Source: Sphingorhabdus sp. Alg231-15 (GTDB lineage: Bacteria; Pseudomonadota; Alphaproteobacteria; Sphingomonadales; Sphingomonadaceae). From it: a DNA stretch of 64,000 bases. The notes beneath the pieces were generated by a model, which was given only the letters and a program-made list of their open reading frames with translations, ran no database searches and was not told where the DNA came from. Location: positions 434,001 through 498,000 of the forward strand of contig NZ_LT703001.1 in the NCBI RefSeq assembly GCF_900149705.1, given 5' to 3'. Of the stretch, positions 1 to 9,449 are shown piece by piece. The number at the start of each line of letters is the position of its first letter. Within the stretch, counting starts at the first letter, position 1. A program made the position numbers and the translations under genes.

Positions 1-227
1 TATTACCCGCAGTATCCTTGCGTAACTTTTGCAAAAATGACACTCGCGATTTTATCTCGTTATTATCAACCATGCCCCTGGCCTCTGATCTATGCGTCAT
101 CAATTCACGCCGGTGGATTTCAATTCAGCGTGTCTGATAAAGAAAAAAGGGTTAGCGGCTGACCAAGGGCTATGGTTAAAGCAATCTTTACCTTGATTTT
201 CGCCGGAAAACTGTGGACGGCATCGGC

Positions 228-899
228 ATGAATGATGCGGTTTTACAACTTGATCCGTTGCGGCGACTGGTTTTGGCCTATGCAAAGAAGCTCGATCGCG
301 AACGTTATGCCCTTGTTTTTGCATTGGACTCCAGATTTGCGGAGGTTATCCGGTCCACCTCTGAAACATTGATTGGACAAATGCGGTTAACCTGGTGGCG
401 GGATAATTTAACCAAGCCCATCGTTGATCGTCCGGCAGGAGAACCGCTCGTTGCGTTGATCAATTCGGTTGAAGAGCAGGGAGCCGATCTGGGACCCTTA
501 CTGGATCTCGTTGAAGGGTGGGCTGTGTTGCTAGATGACTTTCCTTGGGATGACCGGCAATTTGATCAATATGCGACAAAGCGCGGGGAAAGTGTATTTC
601 GCTTTGTACTTGGTGCTGATCGAGAATTAACCGAGATCCAGAGAATAGCAGCCCAAGGCTGGGCGCTATGGGATTTTGCCCGACATTGTACAGATACGCA
701 GATGAGAGAAGAGGCTTTCTCTAGATGCAGCAGCCTTTTTGATTCGGTATCGTCGGTCCGGTTTGACAGAAGCGGACGGCCGCTCTCTATTCTCTGTAAA
801 TTGGCGCAGCGAGATGTAAAAACAGGCACGTTAACAGCCGACCTATATCGGCCCAAGGTCGCAAGTATGATCATCTGGCACGGCGTAACCGGCTGTTAA
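228..899 (+). CDS. Squalene/phytoene synthase family protein (probably non-canonical)
   Basis: About 223 aa. The pattern of a Q-M-R-L-T-W-W-R segment near residues 51-58, followed by a region containing F-D-Q-Y-A-T-K-R-G-E-S, is that of the squalene/phytoene synthase fold. Classical prenyl-condensing members run nearer 290 aa and carry two Asp-rich DxxxD motifs; I see neither clearly here, so this may be a non-catalytic relative such as the NDUFAF6-like group. ATG at 228 is chosen because GGACGG lies just upstream; an in-frame GTG at 213 would add five residues. The next gene follows after 35 bp on the same strand. Family fairly sure; activity not. Confidence 0.7.
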   Translation: MNDAVLQLDPLRRLVLAYAKKLDRERYALVFALDSRFAEVIRSTSETLIGQMRLTWWRDNLTKPIVDRPAGEPLVALINSVEEQGADLGPLLDLVEGWAVLLDDFPWDDRQFDQYATKRGESVFRFVLGADRELTEIQRIAAQGWALWDFARHCTDTQMREEAFSRCSSLFDSVSSVRFDRSGRPLSILCKLAQRDVKTGTLTADLYRPKVASMIIWHGVTGC

Positions 900-934
900 C
901 ACCAGTCTGGACAGCGAGAAGGAGCCCGTGACTT

Positions 935-1402
935 ATGAAACGATATGTCGCCGGCGCCGGCAGCATGATGTTTATGATAATCGCTGGCCTCTTCTTGTGG
1001 ATTGGCGTCAATGGGCAAGAAGTAACGATACCTGATGCCCCGCCTCCTCCAGAACCAGTTGAGGAAGAAGGTTTGCCGGAAGCTGATGAGAGTGCTCCGG
1101 CAGTTGGTCCGCCGCCGCCGACCCCGCCCAAAGCTTACAAAGCATCGCGCGAAGAACGCCGTTTCAATCGCTACGATCGCAATCGCGATGAGATAATCAC
1201 CCGGCTTGAACTCATGAGTAGTCGAACCAAAGCGTTCAAGGCGCTGGATAAAGATGACAATAATCTGCTGACATTCGAGGAATGGGCGGCTGTTACGAGT
1301 GACCGCTTCACCGGAGCGGATCAGGATAGCAATGGTGCGCTTACCAGAATGGAATTCAGAACCACACGGCCAAAACGGAATACATCGCGCTGCAAATGCT
1401 GA
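935..1402 (+). CDS. Membrane-anchored EF-hand calcium-binding protein
   Basis: 155 aa. The N terminus has a hydrophobic stretch (about residues 6-26) that is a signal anchor or signal peptide, followed by an acidic, proline-rich linker (about 30-68) and a C-terminal domain with three EF-hand loops. The loops begin D-R-N-R-D-E, D-K-D-D-N-N and D-Q-D-S-N-G, each with acidic or amide residues at positions 1, 3 and 5 and Glu at position 12. The first two lack the usual Gly at position 6 and may bind weakly. The domain should face the periplasm and bind Ca2+; the target is unknown. It ends in a short basic tail with two Cys and stops 6 bp before convergent trmFO. Confidence 0.8.
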   Translation: MKRYVAGAGSMMFMIIAGLFLWIGVNGQEVTIPDAPPPPEPVEEEGLPEADESAPAVGPPPPTPPKAYKASREERRFNRYDRNRDEIITRLELMSSRTKAFKALDKDDNNLLTFEEWAAVTSDRFTGADQDSNGALTRMEFRTTRPKRNTSRCKC

Positions 1403-1408
1403 AGAAGC

Positions 1409-2758
1409 TTAAGCCGCTTCTGGTTCTCCGACAGACAATTGCTGCCAGTCCGCAAAATCCTTTCGCGCACGCGTGGTATAGGCTTCCTTTCGCTCTTTCT
1501 TTTTCACTCTTTGCTCAAACGGAGGAAATAGTCCAAAATTGACATTCATCGGTTGATAGTCCTGCGCGTCTGCACCGCCTGTAATGTGTGACAGCAGTGC
1601 TCCAAAAGCTGTAGTTTCAGGAGGATAGGTGAAAGGCTCTCCCTTAATTTCTGCCGCCGCCATACGACCAACCATCAATCCAACTGCGGCACTTTCGACA
1701 TAGCCTTCGCAACCGGTGATCTGGCCCGCAAAGCGGATGTGCGGTGCGTTTCGTAGGCGCATTTCCTTGTCCAGAAGTTTGGGAGCATTGATGAACGTAT
1801 TGCGATGCAAACCACCCATACGCGCGAACTCCGCATTTTCCAGACCAGGGATTGAACGAAGCAGGTCAGCTTGTGCGCCATATTTCAGTTTTGTCTGGAA
1901 ACCGACCATATTCCAAAGCGTTCCGAGCGCATTATCCTGCCGCAATTGTACCACAGCATAGGCACTTTCATTCGTATGCGCATTGGTCAATCCAACCGGT
2001 TTCATAGGCCCAAATCGCAGAGTTTCCGGCCCGCGTGACGCCATGACTTCAATTGGCATACACCCTTCAAAATAGGGTGTATTCTTCTCCCACTCCTTGA
2101 AGTCAGTTTTTTCGCCGTCAAGCAATCCCTGTATGAACGCTTCATACTGATCGCGGTCCATCGGACAATTGATGTAATCCTTGCCATCACCTTCAGGACC
2201 GACCTTATCCCAGCGCGATTGCATCCATGCAATGTCCATGTTGATGCTGTCCTTATAGACGATCGGAGCGATGGCGTCGAAGAAAGCGAGCGAGTCTTCA
2301 CCCGTCGCCGCGCCAATGTTTTGCGCGAGCGTCATGGCGGTCAGTGGGCCGGTAGCGACAATCGTCAGACCGTCTTCAGGCAGCTGATCGATCCGTTCGC
2401 GGACAATCTCGATGTTCGGATGCTCGCTGAGCGCTTTGGTGACGCCATCAGAGAAATGATCACGGTCCACAGCCAGTGCTGAACCAGCGGGAAGCCTATG
2501 CTTGTCGCCTTCACCCATGATGATCGAGCCAAGATCACGCATTTCCGCATGGAGTAGCCCAACCGCGTTTTTCTCCGCATCATCCGAGCGGAAACTGTTC
2601 GAGCAGACCAATTCCGCCAGACCATCGGTCTGATGCGCGGGCGTCATGTCGCCGGATCCCCGCATTTCGGACAGACGTACCTTTATACCCGCCTGCGCCA
2701 ATTGCCATGCTGCTTCTGAACCGGCGAGGCCGCCACCTATAATATGTACCTGTGTCAT
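1409..2758 (-). CDS. trmFO: Methylenetetrahydrofolate-tRNA-(uracil-5-)-methyltransferase TrmFO
   Basis: 449 aa, the normal length for TrmFO. This flavoprotein makes m5U54 in the T-loop of tRNA using methylenetetrahydrofolate as carbon donor and FADH2. The N terminus has the FAD dinucleotide-binding motif I-I-G-G-G-L-A-G. The conserved L-V-C-S-N-S-F-R segment and the C-terminal G-C-E-G-Y-V-E-S motif, both bearing conserved cysteines, are present. The frame stays open upstream to 3133, but that part has no family resemblance and overlaps the divergent neighbour, so ATG at 2758 is the start. Confident call. Confidence 0.95.
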   Translation of the reverse strand: MTQVHIIGGGLAGSEAAWQLAQAGIKVRLSEMRGSGDMTPAHQTDGLAELVCSNSFRSDDAEKNAVGLLHAEMRDLGSIIMGEGDKHRLPAGSALAVDRDHFSDGVTKALSEHPNIEIVRERIDQLPEDGLTIVATGPLTAMTLAQNIGAATGEDSLAFFDAIAPIVYKDSINMDIAWMQSRWDKVGPEGDGKDYINCPMDRDQYEAFIQGLLDGEKTDFKEWEKNTPYFEGCMPIEVMASRGPETLRFGPMKPVGLTNAHTNESAYAVVQLRQDNALGTLWNMVGFQTKLKYGAQADLLRSIPGLENAEFARMGGLHRNTFINAPKLLDKEMRLRNAPHIRFAGQITGCEGYVESAAVGLMVGRMAAAEIKGEPFTYPPETTAFGALLSHITGGADAQDYQPMNVNFGLFPPFEQRVKKKERKEAYTTRARKDFADWQQLSVGEPEAA

Positions 2759-2830
2759 CGCGTCTCTGTGTTGCGGGATCGCGCAAAAGTCAATCTGGCA
2801 GAGAGCAGGAGAGCATGATAGGCGTTCAAT

Positions 2831-3496
2831 ATGAAACGCGCGATCATCGAGTCCCGGCCTTATTTGCTGCTCAGCCTGTTGTTTGGGATCAGCTATTTTT
2901 TTGTGAAGGACAGCAACTTCCCGGGAATGTATCTGATGTTGTGGAAGGGCGCAGCGGTTGGTTTCCTGGCGGTCTATGCAATCAGGCGGGCCCATAATTT
3001 TGAAGGAAAGCTGATTGCTGGCGTCATGGCTTTTGGCGCGCTTGGTGATATGCTGATCGAGATTGACCTCATGGCGGGGGCAGGGGCCTTTATAATTGGT
3101 CATTGTATTGCGATCTGGCTCTATTCGCGACATCGGCGCGAATCTACTGCGTTCAGTCAGAAGCTGTTAGCGATACTACTTGTACCTATAACGATGTTCA
3201 TTGCTTGGTCATTGCCATTTGACCGGAGCGAAGCCTTGGGTATAGCGGTCTACAGTCTTTTCCTAGCGGTCATGGCGGCAATGGCCTGGACCAGCAGCTT
3301 TCCGCGCTATCGGGTTGGGATCGGCGCCCTGATGTTTGTGATCTCTGACCTGTTCATCTTTGCCGAAATGGGTTTTCTGCAGGGATCTCCCATTCCATCC
3401 TGGACGATATGGCCACTCTATTATGTCGGTCAGTTTTTAATCGTCACCGGTGTTGTTCGAACATTGCGCAAAGAAATGCATGTGCCCAACCCTTAG
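2831..3496 (+). CDS. Lysoplasmalogenase (YhhN/TMEM86) family membrane protein
   Basis: 221 aa, mostly hydrophobic, about seven or eight membrane spans. The family signatures are an early W-K-G-A segment and a G-A-L-G-D-M segment with acidic residues inside the membrane (G-D-M-L-I-E). Animal TMEM86 proteins hydrolyse the vinyl-ether bond of lysoplasmalogens; bacterial YhhN proteins share the fold, but their substrate is mostly untested, and this phylum is not known for plasmalogens. Divergent from trmFO (72 bp apart) and overlapping the 3' end of the convergent dioxygenase gene by 4 bp. Confidence 0.8.
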   Translation: MKRAIIESRPYLLLSLLFGISYFFVKDSNFPGMYLMLWKGAAVGFLAVYAIRRAHNFEGKLIAGVMAFGALGDMLIEIDLMAGAGAFIIGHCIAIWLYSRHRRESTAFSQKLLAILLVPITMFIAWSLPFDRSEALGIAVYSLFLAVMAAMAWTSSFPRYRVGIGALMFVISDLFIFAEMGFLQGSPIPSWTIWPLYYVGQFLIVTGVVRTLRKEMHVPNP

Positions 3497-4335
3497 TGAC
3501 CAAAAGCGGATATGGTGGTGCGATGAAGCAACCTGTCATGTCCTTCATAGCCACCGGTTGCGCAATGTAGCACTGATCGATTGTCCCACATCAAAAGCAT
3601 ATCGGGCTCCCATTTGTGGCGATAGACAAACTCATCCCTGCTTTGCCAGGCATAAAGCTCTGTCAAAAGAGGCAGCGCTTCTTGTTGGGTCATGCCTTCA
3701 AAACCGATAATATATCCTAGGCAACTGAACAGTCCGGGTCGGCCAGTTTCAGGATGATTACGGACGAGAGGATGAAGCTGGGTCGCGCGCGCGGATTCGT
3801 CCGGACGAATGGCCATGCTGCGCTCTTCATCCTTGTCGCCATAAGTTCCATCAGGCGCATAAGCCAACTGAGCGCTGTGGATCGCAGTTTTGCCCTCCAG
3901 TTTTGCCCGCATTTCTGAAGGCATAGCATCGAGAGCCGCATGCTGATTGGCAAACAGGGTATCGCCACCAATTGGTGGGATGTCTATTCCTCGCAAGCAG
4001 GTGCCAGCAGGCGGATGCTCCTGAAAACTCCAGTCACTGTGCCAATTTTCGGCAAAAAGAGGCGATGTTTCGTGGGCTTTGCGCTGAATTGCAGCGATAT
4101 GTTCGCGGCCTTCAATCGGATCGAAAAAGGGATCGTGACCAAACCCGCCAAAATAGAGTGTAAAGCGCTCCAGATCATCGTCAGACAATTGTTGGTCGGG
4201 AAAAGCGAGTACATGATGGTCCAACCAAGCTGAACGAATCTCAGCCACTTGATTCTCGTCTAGATCCTCCGACAGATCAATGCCGGTGACGGCAGCGCCG
4301 CAGGCTTGACCCGAAGGTGTGATAGTGATGGACAT
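3493..4335 (-). CDS. TauD/TfdA-family 2-oxoglutarate-dependent dioxygenase
   Basis: 280 aa, usual length. The Fe(II) triad is visible: H99-x-D101 in N-W-H-S-D-W-S, and a distal His at about 271 in L-L-H-R-T-T, followed by the Arg expected to bind 2-oxoglutarate. The family oxidises small acids such as taurine, 2,4-D or alkyl sulfates; the substrate cannot be read here. No sulfonate or sulfate-ester transporter lies nearby, so a taurine role is not supported by context. A GAGGAGG ribosome-binding site precedes the ATG. The 3' end overlaps the convergent lysoplasmalogenase-family gene by 4 bp. Confidence 0.88.
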   Translation of the reverse strand: MSITITPSGQACGAAVTGIDLSEDLDENQVAEIRSAWLDHHVLAFPDQQLSDDDLERFTLYFGGFGHDPFFDPIEGREHIAAIQRKAHETSPLFAENWHSDWSFQEHPPAGTCLRGIDIPPIGGDTLFANQHAALDAMPSEMRAKLEGKTAIHSAQLAYAPDGTYGDKDEERSMAIRPDESARATQLHPLVRNHPETGRPGLFSCLGYIIGFEGMTQQEALPLLTELYAWQSRDEFVYRHKWEPDMLLMWDNRSVLHCATGGYEGHDRLLHRTTISAFGH

Positions 4336-4373
4336 ATGATCCTCCTCTTAATCCCCGTGCTGGCAATGAATCA

Positions 4374-4910
4374 TCACCACGGCAGACCGCATAAATCTAT
4401 ATGGCCTGTTACTTGGGCCGGTTTAGTGACGGGTAGAACCATGGTGTTGCGAAATGCAAATGGGCCGCTTTGACCATGCTGTTCGACCACAAGGTTGCCT
4501 TCGAAGCGGAGCCAGCCCATTTTGGCGTAAAAGTCGACATTATGATCTTCGCAGAACAAGAGGCTGAAAGCACAATTGGCTTCTGTTTTCAAAAGATCGA
4601 CAAGACGGAGCACGACCAGCTTGCCGAGGCCCTGACCTTGAAATTCCGGTTCTGTCATAACACCGCCAATTCCAGCGACGGCCGTTTTTTGGCCATCACA
4701 TAGAACTTCGCGTTCGTGGATACCGGCAACTGCCCTGACCGCATCGTCGATATAAAGCAGAACGCGTCTTTGGGCATGGGACCATTCTATTCCATGCATC
4801 GGAGTGTTGACCAGCTCCTCTGGTGGATAAATCCGCTCCCGCATGTCTGCGATTTCTGGCCAGCTTAGCGCGCCGTCCTTTATTACAAAGTTCGGCGCGC
4901 CAGGGGTCAT
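4374..4910 (-). CDS. GNAT-family N-acetyltransferase
   Basis: 178 aa. The acetyl-CoA pyrophosphate-binding loop of GNAT enzymes is seen as E-F-Q-G-Q-G-L-G-K, followed by a helix and the typical late strand with F-Y-A-K-M-G-W. The substrate is unknown. The start overlaps the stop of gyrA by 4 bp, so it is almost certainly translated from the gyrA message. Downstream the dioxygenase gene begins after 38 bp on the same strand. Family call confident; no specific function assigned. Confidence 0.85.
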   Translation of the reverse strand: MTPGAPNFVIKDGALSWPEIADMRERIYPPEELVNTPMHGIEWSHAQRRVLLYIDDAVRAVAGIHEREVLCDGQKTAVAGIGGVMTEPEFQGQGLGKLVVLRLVDLLKTEANCAFSLLFCEDHNVDFYAKMGWLRFEGNLVVEQHGQSGPFAFRNTMVLPVTKPAQVTGHIDLCGLPW

Positions 4911-7654
4911 GTTTCGGGGTCATCCCCGGCATCAGGTTCTAACGATGTTTCCTGCGGAGTATCAGCGTTCAGTTCTTCTGCTACCAGTTCTTCGGCTTCG
5001 TTTTCCGGATCGTCTTCCTCATCGATCTTGGCTGCTCCAACTACGGTTTCACCCGGTGAGACATCAAATAGCTTCACACCAGAACTGTTACGGCCAATTA
5101 CCCGCATATCTGCCACCTTCATACGGATGAGTTTGGCTTGATCGGTGACAAGCATGATCTGTTCTTCGTTCTTTGCCTCAAAACTTGCGATGACTGTGCC
5201 ATTGCGCTTGATATTATCGATGTTCAAAATGCCCTGACCGCCGCGACCAGACTGACGATATTCAAATGCACTGGAGCGTTTGCCATAACCATTGGCACAA
5301 ACCGTCAGAATGAAATCCTCGTTCTCGGCAAACTCACCGAGGCGTTCAGGCGAGAGTTCCGATGTATTTTCATTCTCTTTCCATGGTGCCGCTTTGAGAT
5401 ATTGATCACGTTCTTCTGTGGACGCCTCAAATCCGCGCAATACTGAAAGCGATATCACTTCATCGTCGCCTTTTAGTGCAATCCCGCGCACACCGGTGGA
5501 TGTACGGCTCTGGAACGAACGGACCGCATCGCCAGCAAATCGGATAGCCTTGCCATTTTTCGTCGCGAGCAGGACATCATCATCATCAGTAAGTAGCTCC
5601 ACCCCGATCAGATGATCATCGCTATCTTCGTCAAATTTCATGGCGAATTTGCCGTTGGATGGGACGTTGGTAAAGCTGTCCATACTGTTCCGGCGTACAC
5701 CGCCTTTTGCAGTGGCGAACATTACGTGCAATTTGGCCCATTCCGCTTCGTCTTCCGGTAAGGGCAATACGGTCGAGATGGTTTCGCCATCGGCCAGTGG
5801 CAACAGATTGACCATAGGCCGTCCTTTCGTCTGGGGTCCGCCTTCAGGCAGTTTCCAGACTTTCAGGCGATAAACTTTGCCATGAGTGGAGAAGAACAAT
5901 ACCGGCGTGTGCGTTGATGTGACGAACAACTCGGTAATGGCGTCTTCATCCTTCGTTGCCATGCCAGCACGGCCTTTGCCGCCACGGCGCTGTGCACGGA
6001 AGGTGTCTAGTGGTGTTCGCTTGATATAACCGCCATGAGTCACGGTAACGACCATTTCGGCTCGTTCCATCAGATCCTCGTCCTCAAGACCGTCCCAGGC
6101 CGCGGTAATCTCGCTGACACGTGGAGTCGCAAACTCATCACGCACCGTTTCCAGCTCTTCCCGCATTACCGCATAGAGTTTGACGCGATCTGCCAATATT
6201 GAGAGATATTCTTCGATTGCCGCCGCAAGTTCTTTTAACTCATCGCCAATTTCTTCACGGCCAAGAGCGGTTAGTTTCTGCAAACGCAGGTCCAAAATTG
6301 CTTTCACTTGGACGGGAGAAAGCTTGTAACTGTCGCCCTCAACTTCGGTCTCAATCGCTTCAACCAGCTTGATATAGCCAGCAATCTCGGCAATCGGCCA
6401 TTCCTTAGCGAGCAAGGTATCGCGTGCTTCTGCCGGTGTAGATGATCCACGAATGATCCGGACCACTTCATCCATATTGGTCACGGCGACCACAAGGCCG
6501 AGCAAAACATGCGCCCGTTCACGGGCTTTGTTCAGTTCAAACTTGGTCCGCCGGGTGATGACTTCTTCGCGGAATTTGACGAACGCCTCAATAATATCGC
6601 GCAGATTAAGGACTTCAGGGCGGCCGCCACGAATCGCGAGCATATTGGCCGGGAAGCTGGATTGGGCAGGGGTGAAACGCCATATCTGGTTGAGCACTAC
6701 ATCAGCGGTCGCGTCGCGTTTGAGGTCGACGACAACGCGCACACCGGCGCGACTGGATTCATCGCGAATATCAGAGACACCCTCAATCCGTTTATCCTTG
6801 GCAGCCTCGGCGATCTTCTCGACAAGCGCGGATTTGCCCACTTGGAAGGGAATTGATGTTAGGACAATCGAGCGCTTGTCGCCGCGCCCTTCCTCGATTT
6901 CATGTCGCGCGCGCATCATGATCGAACCGCGGCCATCCTTGTAGGCGGCCCTAGCGCCTGATTGACCAAGAATGAGTGGTGCTGTCGGGAAGTCCGGACC
7001 GGGAATGATCTCGATCAATTCATCCACTGTAATGCCGGGTTTCTCGATAAACGCGAGGCAGGCATTGATCACCTCTCCCAGGTTGTGAGGCGGAATATTG
7101 GTTGCCATACCAACCGCGATGCCGCCGGCACCGTTGACCAGCAGATTAGGGAAGCGAGCTGGCAGGACGGAAGGTTCCTGACGGCTGCCATCGTAATTGT
7201 CGGTGAAATCGACCGTATCCTTGTCAAGATCATTGAGCAGGCTGTTGGCAACCTTGTTTAGCCGTGCCTCGGTATAACGCATCGAGGCCGGCATATCCGG
7301 GTCCATAGAACCGAAATTACCCTGACCATCGATCAAAGGTACCCGCATCGACCAGTCTTGTGTCATCCGTGCAAGCGCCATGTAGATCGCGCTATCACCA
7401 TGGGGATGGTAATTGCCCATTACGTCGCCCACGATTTTTGCGCTTTTGCGGTAAGGCCGACCGGCCACAAACCCGCCTTCCTGAGAGGCAAACAATATCC
7501 GCCGATGAACTGGCTTCAGACCGTCCCGCACGTCGGGCAGGGCGCGGCTGACAATCACCGACATGGCGTAGTCCATGTAGCTGGATTTCATTTCATCGAC
7601 GATATCAATCGGTTCAATATCGGAAGGTTCTGGTGCTGTGGTTTGTTCGTTCAC
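4907..7654 (-). CDS. gyrA: DNA gyrase subunit A
   Basis: 915 aa. Breakage-reunion subunit of the type II topoisomerase that supercoils DNA with GyrB. The catalytic Tyr127 is in M-R-Y-T-E-A-R-L, and the GyrA box Q-R-R-G-G-K-G (about residue 555) identifies gyrase rather than ParC. The C-terminal pinwheel repeats follow, ending in a long acidic tail. In the quinolone-resistance region the residue matching E. coli Ser83 is Ser88, but the one matching Asp87 is Met92 (codon ATG, read directly). The next gene on the strand overlaps by 4 bp. Confidence 0.97.
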   Translation of the reverse strand: MNEQTTAPEPSDIEPIDIVDEMKSSYMDYAMSVIVSRALPDVRDGLKPVHRRILFASQEGGFVAGRPYRKSAKIVGDVMGNYHPHGDSAIYMALARMTQDWSMRVPLIDGQGNFGSMDPDMPASMRYTEARLNKVANSLLNDLDKDTVDFTDNYDGSRQEPSVLPARFPNLLVNGAGGIAVGMATNIPPHNLGEVINACLAFIEKPGITVDELIEIIPGPDFPTAPLILGQSGARAAYKDGRGSIMMRARHEIEEGRGDKRSIVLTSIPFQVGKSALVEKIAEAAKDKRIEGVSDIRDESSRAGVRVVVDLKRDATADVVLNQIWRFTPAQSSFPANMLAIRGGRPEVLNLRDIIEAFVKFREEVITRRTKFELNKARERAHVLLGLVVAVTNMDEVVRIIRGSSTPAEARDTLLAKEWPIAEIAGYIKLVEAIETEVEGDSYKLSPVQVKAILDLRLQKLTALGREEIGDELKELAAAIEEYLSILADRVKLYAVMREELETVRDEFATPRVSEITAAWDGLEDEDLMERAEMVVTVTHGGYIKRTPLDTFRAQRRGGKGRAGMATKDEDAITELFVTSTHTPVLFFSTHGKVYRLKVWKLPEGGPQTKGRPMVNLLPLADGETISTVLPLPEDEAEWAKLHVMFATAKGGVRRNSMDSFTNVPSNGKFAMKFDEDSDDHLIGVELLTDDDDVLLATKNGKAIRFAGDAVRSFQSRTSTGVRGIALKGDDEVISLSVLRGFEASTEERDQYLKAAPWKENENTSELSPERLGEFAENEDFILTVCANGYGKRSSAFEYRQSGRGGQGILNIDNIKRNGTVIASFEAKNEEQIMLVTDQAKLIRMKVADMRVIGRNSSGVKLFDVSPGETVVGAAKIDEEDDPENEAEELVAEELNADTPQETSLEPDAGDDPET

Positions 7655-7772
7655 AAACGGGCCTTTTTTCTTGGTTTTCTGGCGGGAATTTTAATGTTGA
7701 TTCTTCTAGGGGAAGTCACTTGGAAAAGCCAGCTTTTCAGGCCAAATTTACATTAAAAAACTGCGGCAGAAT

Positions 7773-8477
7773 TCAGGGTTTGATTTCTTCGCTGTCCCAG
7801 GCGAAAATCTTGCCACTGTCGACCGGTTTTAGGCCATCCAGAACGTCGAGTAACTGCACCGCAGCGCGCTCTGCATCAAAGAGTTTTCCCGGTGCTACAT
7901 TGCCTTGAAATGGCTTGCTAAGACCGGTGTCGACCGTCCCGGGATGCAGGGCGACAATGATGCTGCGTTTGTTCTGGCGCTTCCATTCGATTGAAAGGTT
8001 TCGAATAATCATGTTGAGCGCCGCTTTGGCAGCGCGATAGCCGTACCACCCGCCCAGTCGATTATCGGATATACTGCCGACGCGTGCTGAAATCGCAGCA
8101 AATTTTATAATCTCGTCTTTTGGCATTAATGGCAGGAAATGTTTGGCAACAAGGGCGGGACCGACTGCATTGATTTGATAATTTTCCTGCAGCCAGTCGG
8201 CATCTAGTTCCTTCATGCTCTTTTCCGGCCCTTTCCGCTCGTTGTGCAGCAGGCCAGAGGCAACAAAGATCAAAAAAGGCATTAACGACTGTTCTTTGAG
8301 CCAGTTCGCCGCTGATGCAATGGAGTCTTCGGACGTCAGGTCTAACGATACCGGGCTATTGCTCCCTCGGGAGAAGCGGATGACATGGTCATATTCATCC
8401 TCCTGATCCAACATGTCAGCCATAGCTCTGCCGATGCCTCCGGACGCACCTATGACAACAGCTGTCTTGCTTCTCAT
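7773..8477 (-). CDS. Short-chain dehydrogenase/reductase (C-factor/CsgA-like)
   Basis: 234 aa, normal for a classical SDR. The cofactor loop is V-V-I-G-A-S-G-G-I-G-R (about residues 7-17) and the catalytic Tyr-x-x-x-Lys is in W-Y-G-Y-R-A-A-K, with a Ser in the preceding strand (A-A-I-S-A-R-V-G-S). The C-terminal H-P-G-T-V-D-T-G-L segment is typical of CsgA/C-factor-like SDRs. It uses NAD(P)H on an unknown carbonyl or hydroxyl substrate. Its start overlaps the stop of yaaA by 4 bp, so the two form an operon. Confidence 0.88.
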   Translation of the reverse strand: MRSKTAVVIGASGGIGRAMADMLDQEDEYDHVIRFSRGSNSPVSLDLTSEDSIASAANWLKEQSLMPFLIFVASGLLHNERKGPEKSMKELDADWLQENYQINAVGPALVAKHFLPLMPKDEIIKFAAISARVGSISDNRLGGWYGYRAAKAALNMIIRNLSIEWKRQNKRSIIVALHPGTVDTGLSKPFQGNVAPGKLFDAERAAVQLLDVLDGLKPVDSGKIFAWDSEEIKP

Positions 8478-9232
8478 GATCGTACGAAGCGCAGACTATC
8501 CTCGGTACTAGCCTCAGCATCAAACCGATAACCGTCACTATCGAAATTTTTCAGCGTTTCAGCATCATGCAGGTGGTTCTCGCAGATATAGCGCGCCATC
8601 ATACCACGAGCGCGCTTGGCTTCAAAGCTGATGAACTTTGGTCCGTCGGGGCCGTCTTTGCGGAAATCAATCTCGATAATACGTGCGTTCAGTTTACTTG
8701 TATGTGGTTTTACCGCTGCCCAATATTCGTTGCTCGCGAGATTGACAATTATCCGGTCATTTGTTCCTTCAAGGTCTTTCGCCAGTTCCGCAGCAATCTT
8801 GTCTTTCCAGAAATCAGTCAGTTTTTTGTAGCGCGGCGCCCATTTCGTGCCCATTTCCAGTCGATGAGGCCTGATTGGGTCAAATGGACGCAGCAAGCCA
8901 TAGAGGCCGGATAAAATCCGCAAATGGCTTTGTGCAAAGTCCAGACCCTCTGTGCTCAGGCTTTGGGCCTCAAAACCGCTGTAGACGTCGCCATTATAGG
9001 CAAAAATGGCGGAGCGCTCCGGTTGGTCAAAAAACTGGTTATAGCGGCCATGGTTTAGATCAATCAGATTGTCGGAAACCGGCATGATCGATTTGAGTTT
9101 CTTTTTGGAGAGGTTTGATATTGCACCGGCAAGACGCGCAGTTTCCTCAGGAAATCTGTTTTCTGTGGATCGATGGGCCGGAAGGGCGCTTTCAAAATCC
9201 AGGGACTTGGCAGGGGAGATAATGGCAATCAC
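8474..9232 (-). CDS. yaaA: Peroxide stress protein YaaA (UPF0246)
   Basis: 252 aa, the full family length. The start I-I-S-P-A-K-S-L-D-F and the central N-L-A-S-N-E-Y and K-R-A-R-G-M-M-A-R motifs are those of YaaA. In E. coli this protein limits intracellular free iron during H2O2 stress and binds DNA. It is followed by an SDR gene with a 4-bp overlap. Upstream, 217 bp separate it from the divergent TPR-like gene, leaving room for both promoters. Confident family call. Confidence 0.95.
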   Translation of the reverse strand: MIAIISPAKSLDFESALPAHRSTENRFPEETARLAGAISNLSKKKLKSIMPVSDNLIDLNHGRYNQFFDQPERSAIFAYNGDVYSGFEAQSLSTEGLDFAQSHLRILSGLYGLLRPFDPIRPHRLEMGTKWAPRYKKLTDFWKDKIAAELAKDLEGTNDRIIVNLASNEYWAAVKPHTSKLNARIIEIDFRKDGPDGPKFISFEAKRARGMMARYICENHLHDAETLKNFDSDGYRFDAEASTEDSLRFVRS

Positions 9233-9449
9233 GTTATACGAACCTCATAATTCAGGGAATTTACATTCTTATACATTTAATCGACGCCGAACGGCGTTTG
9301 TGGATGGCTCCGTTCAACCACTATTCAGCGGATTCACACTATAAAAGCATGTGAAACTTGGTAATAAAGCCAAGACAGTTTATGGTGCAACCATATTCGA
9401 AAATCCGATACGGGTTCGGTAACAACAAAGTTTTATTCGGAGGAATTTT

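Noticed and set aside
1-227. Possible gene in the first 227 bases
   Set aside because: Only a shadow-like minus-strand frame is open; no start site, motif or RNA structure was recognised.
2759-3133. N-terminal extension of trmFO giving a 574-aa frame
   Set aside because: The extra 125 residues have no family resemblance and overlap the divergent lysoplasmalogenase-family gene; ATG 2758 gives the normal TrmFO start.
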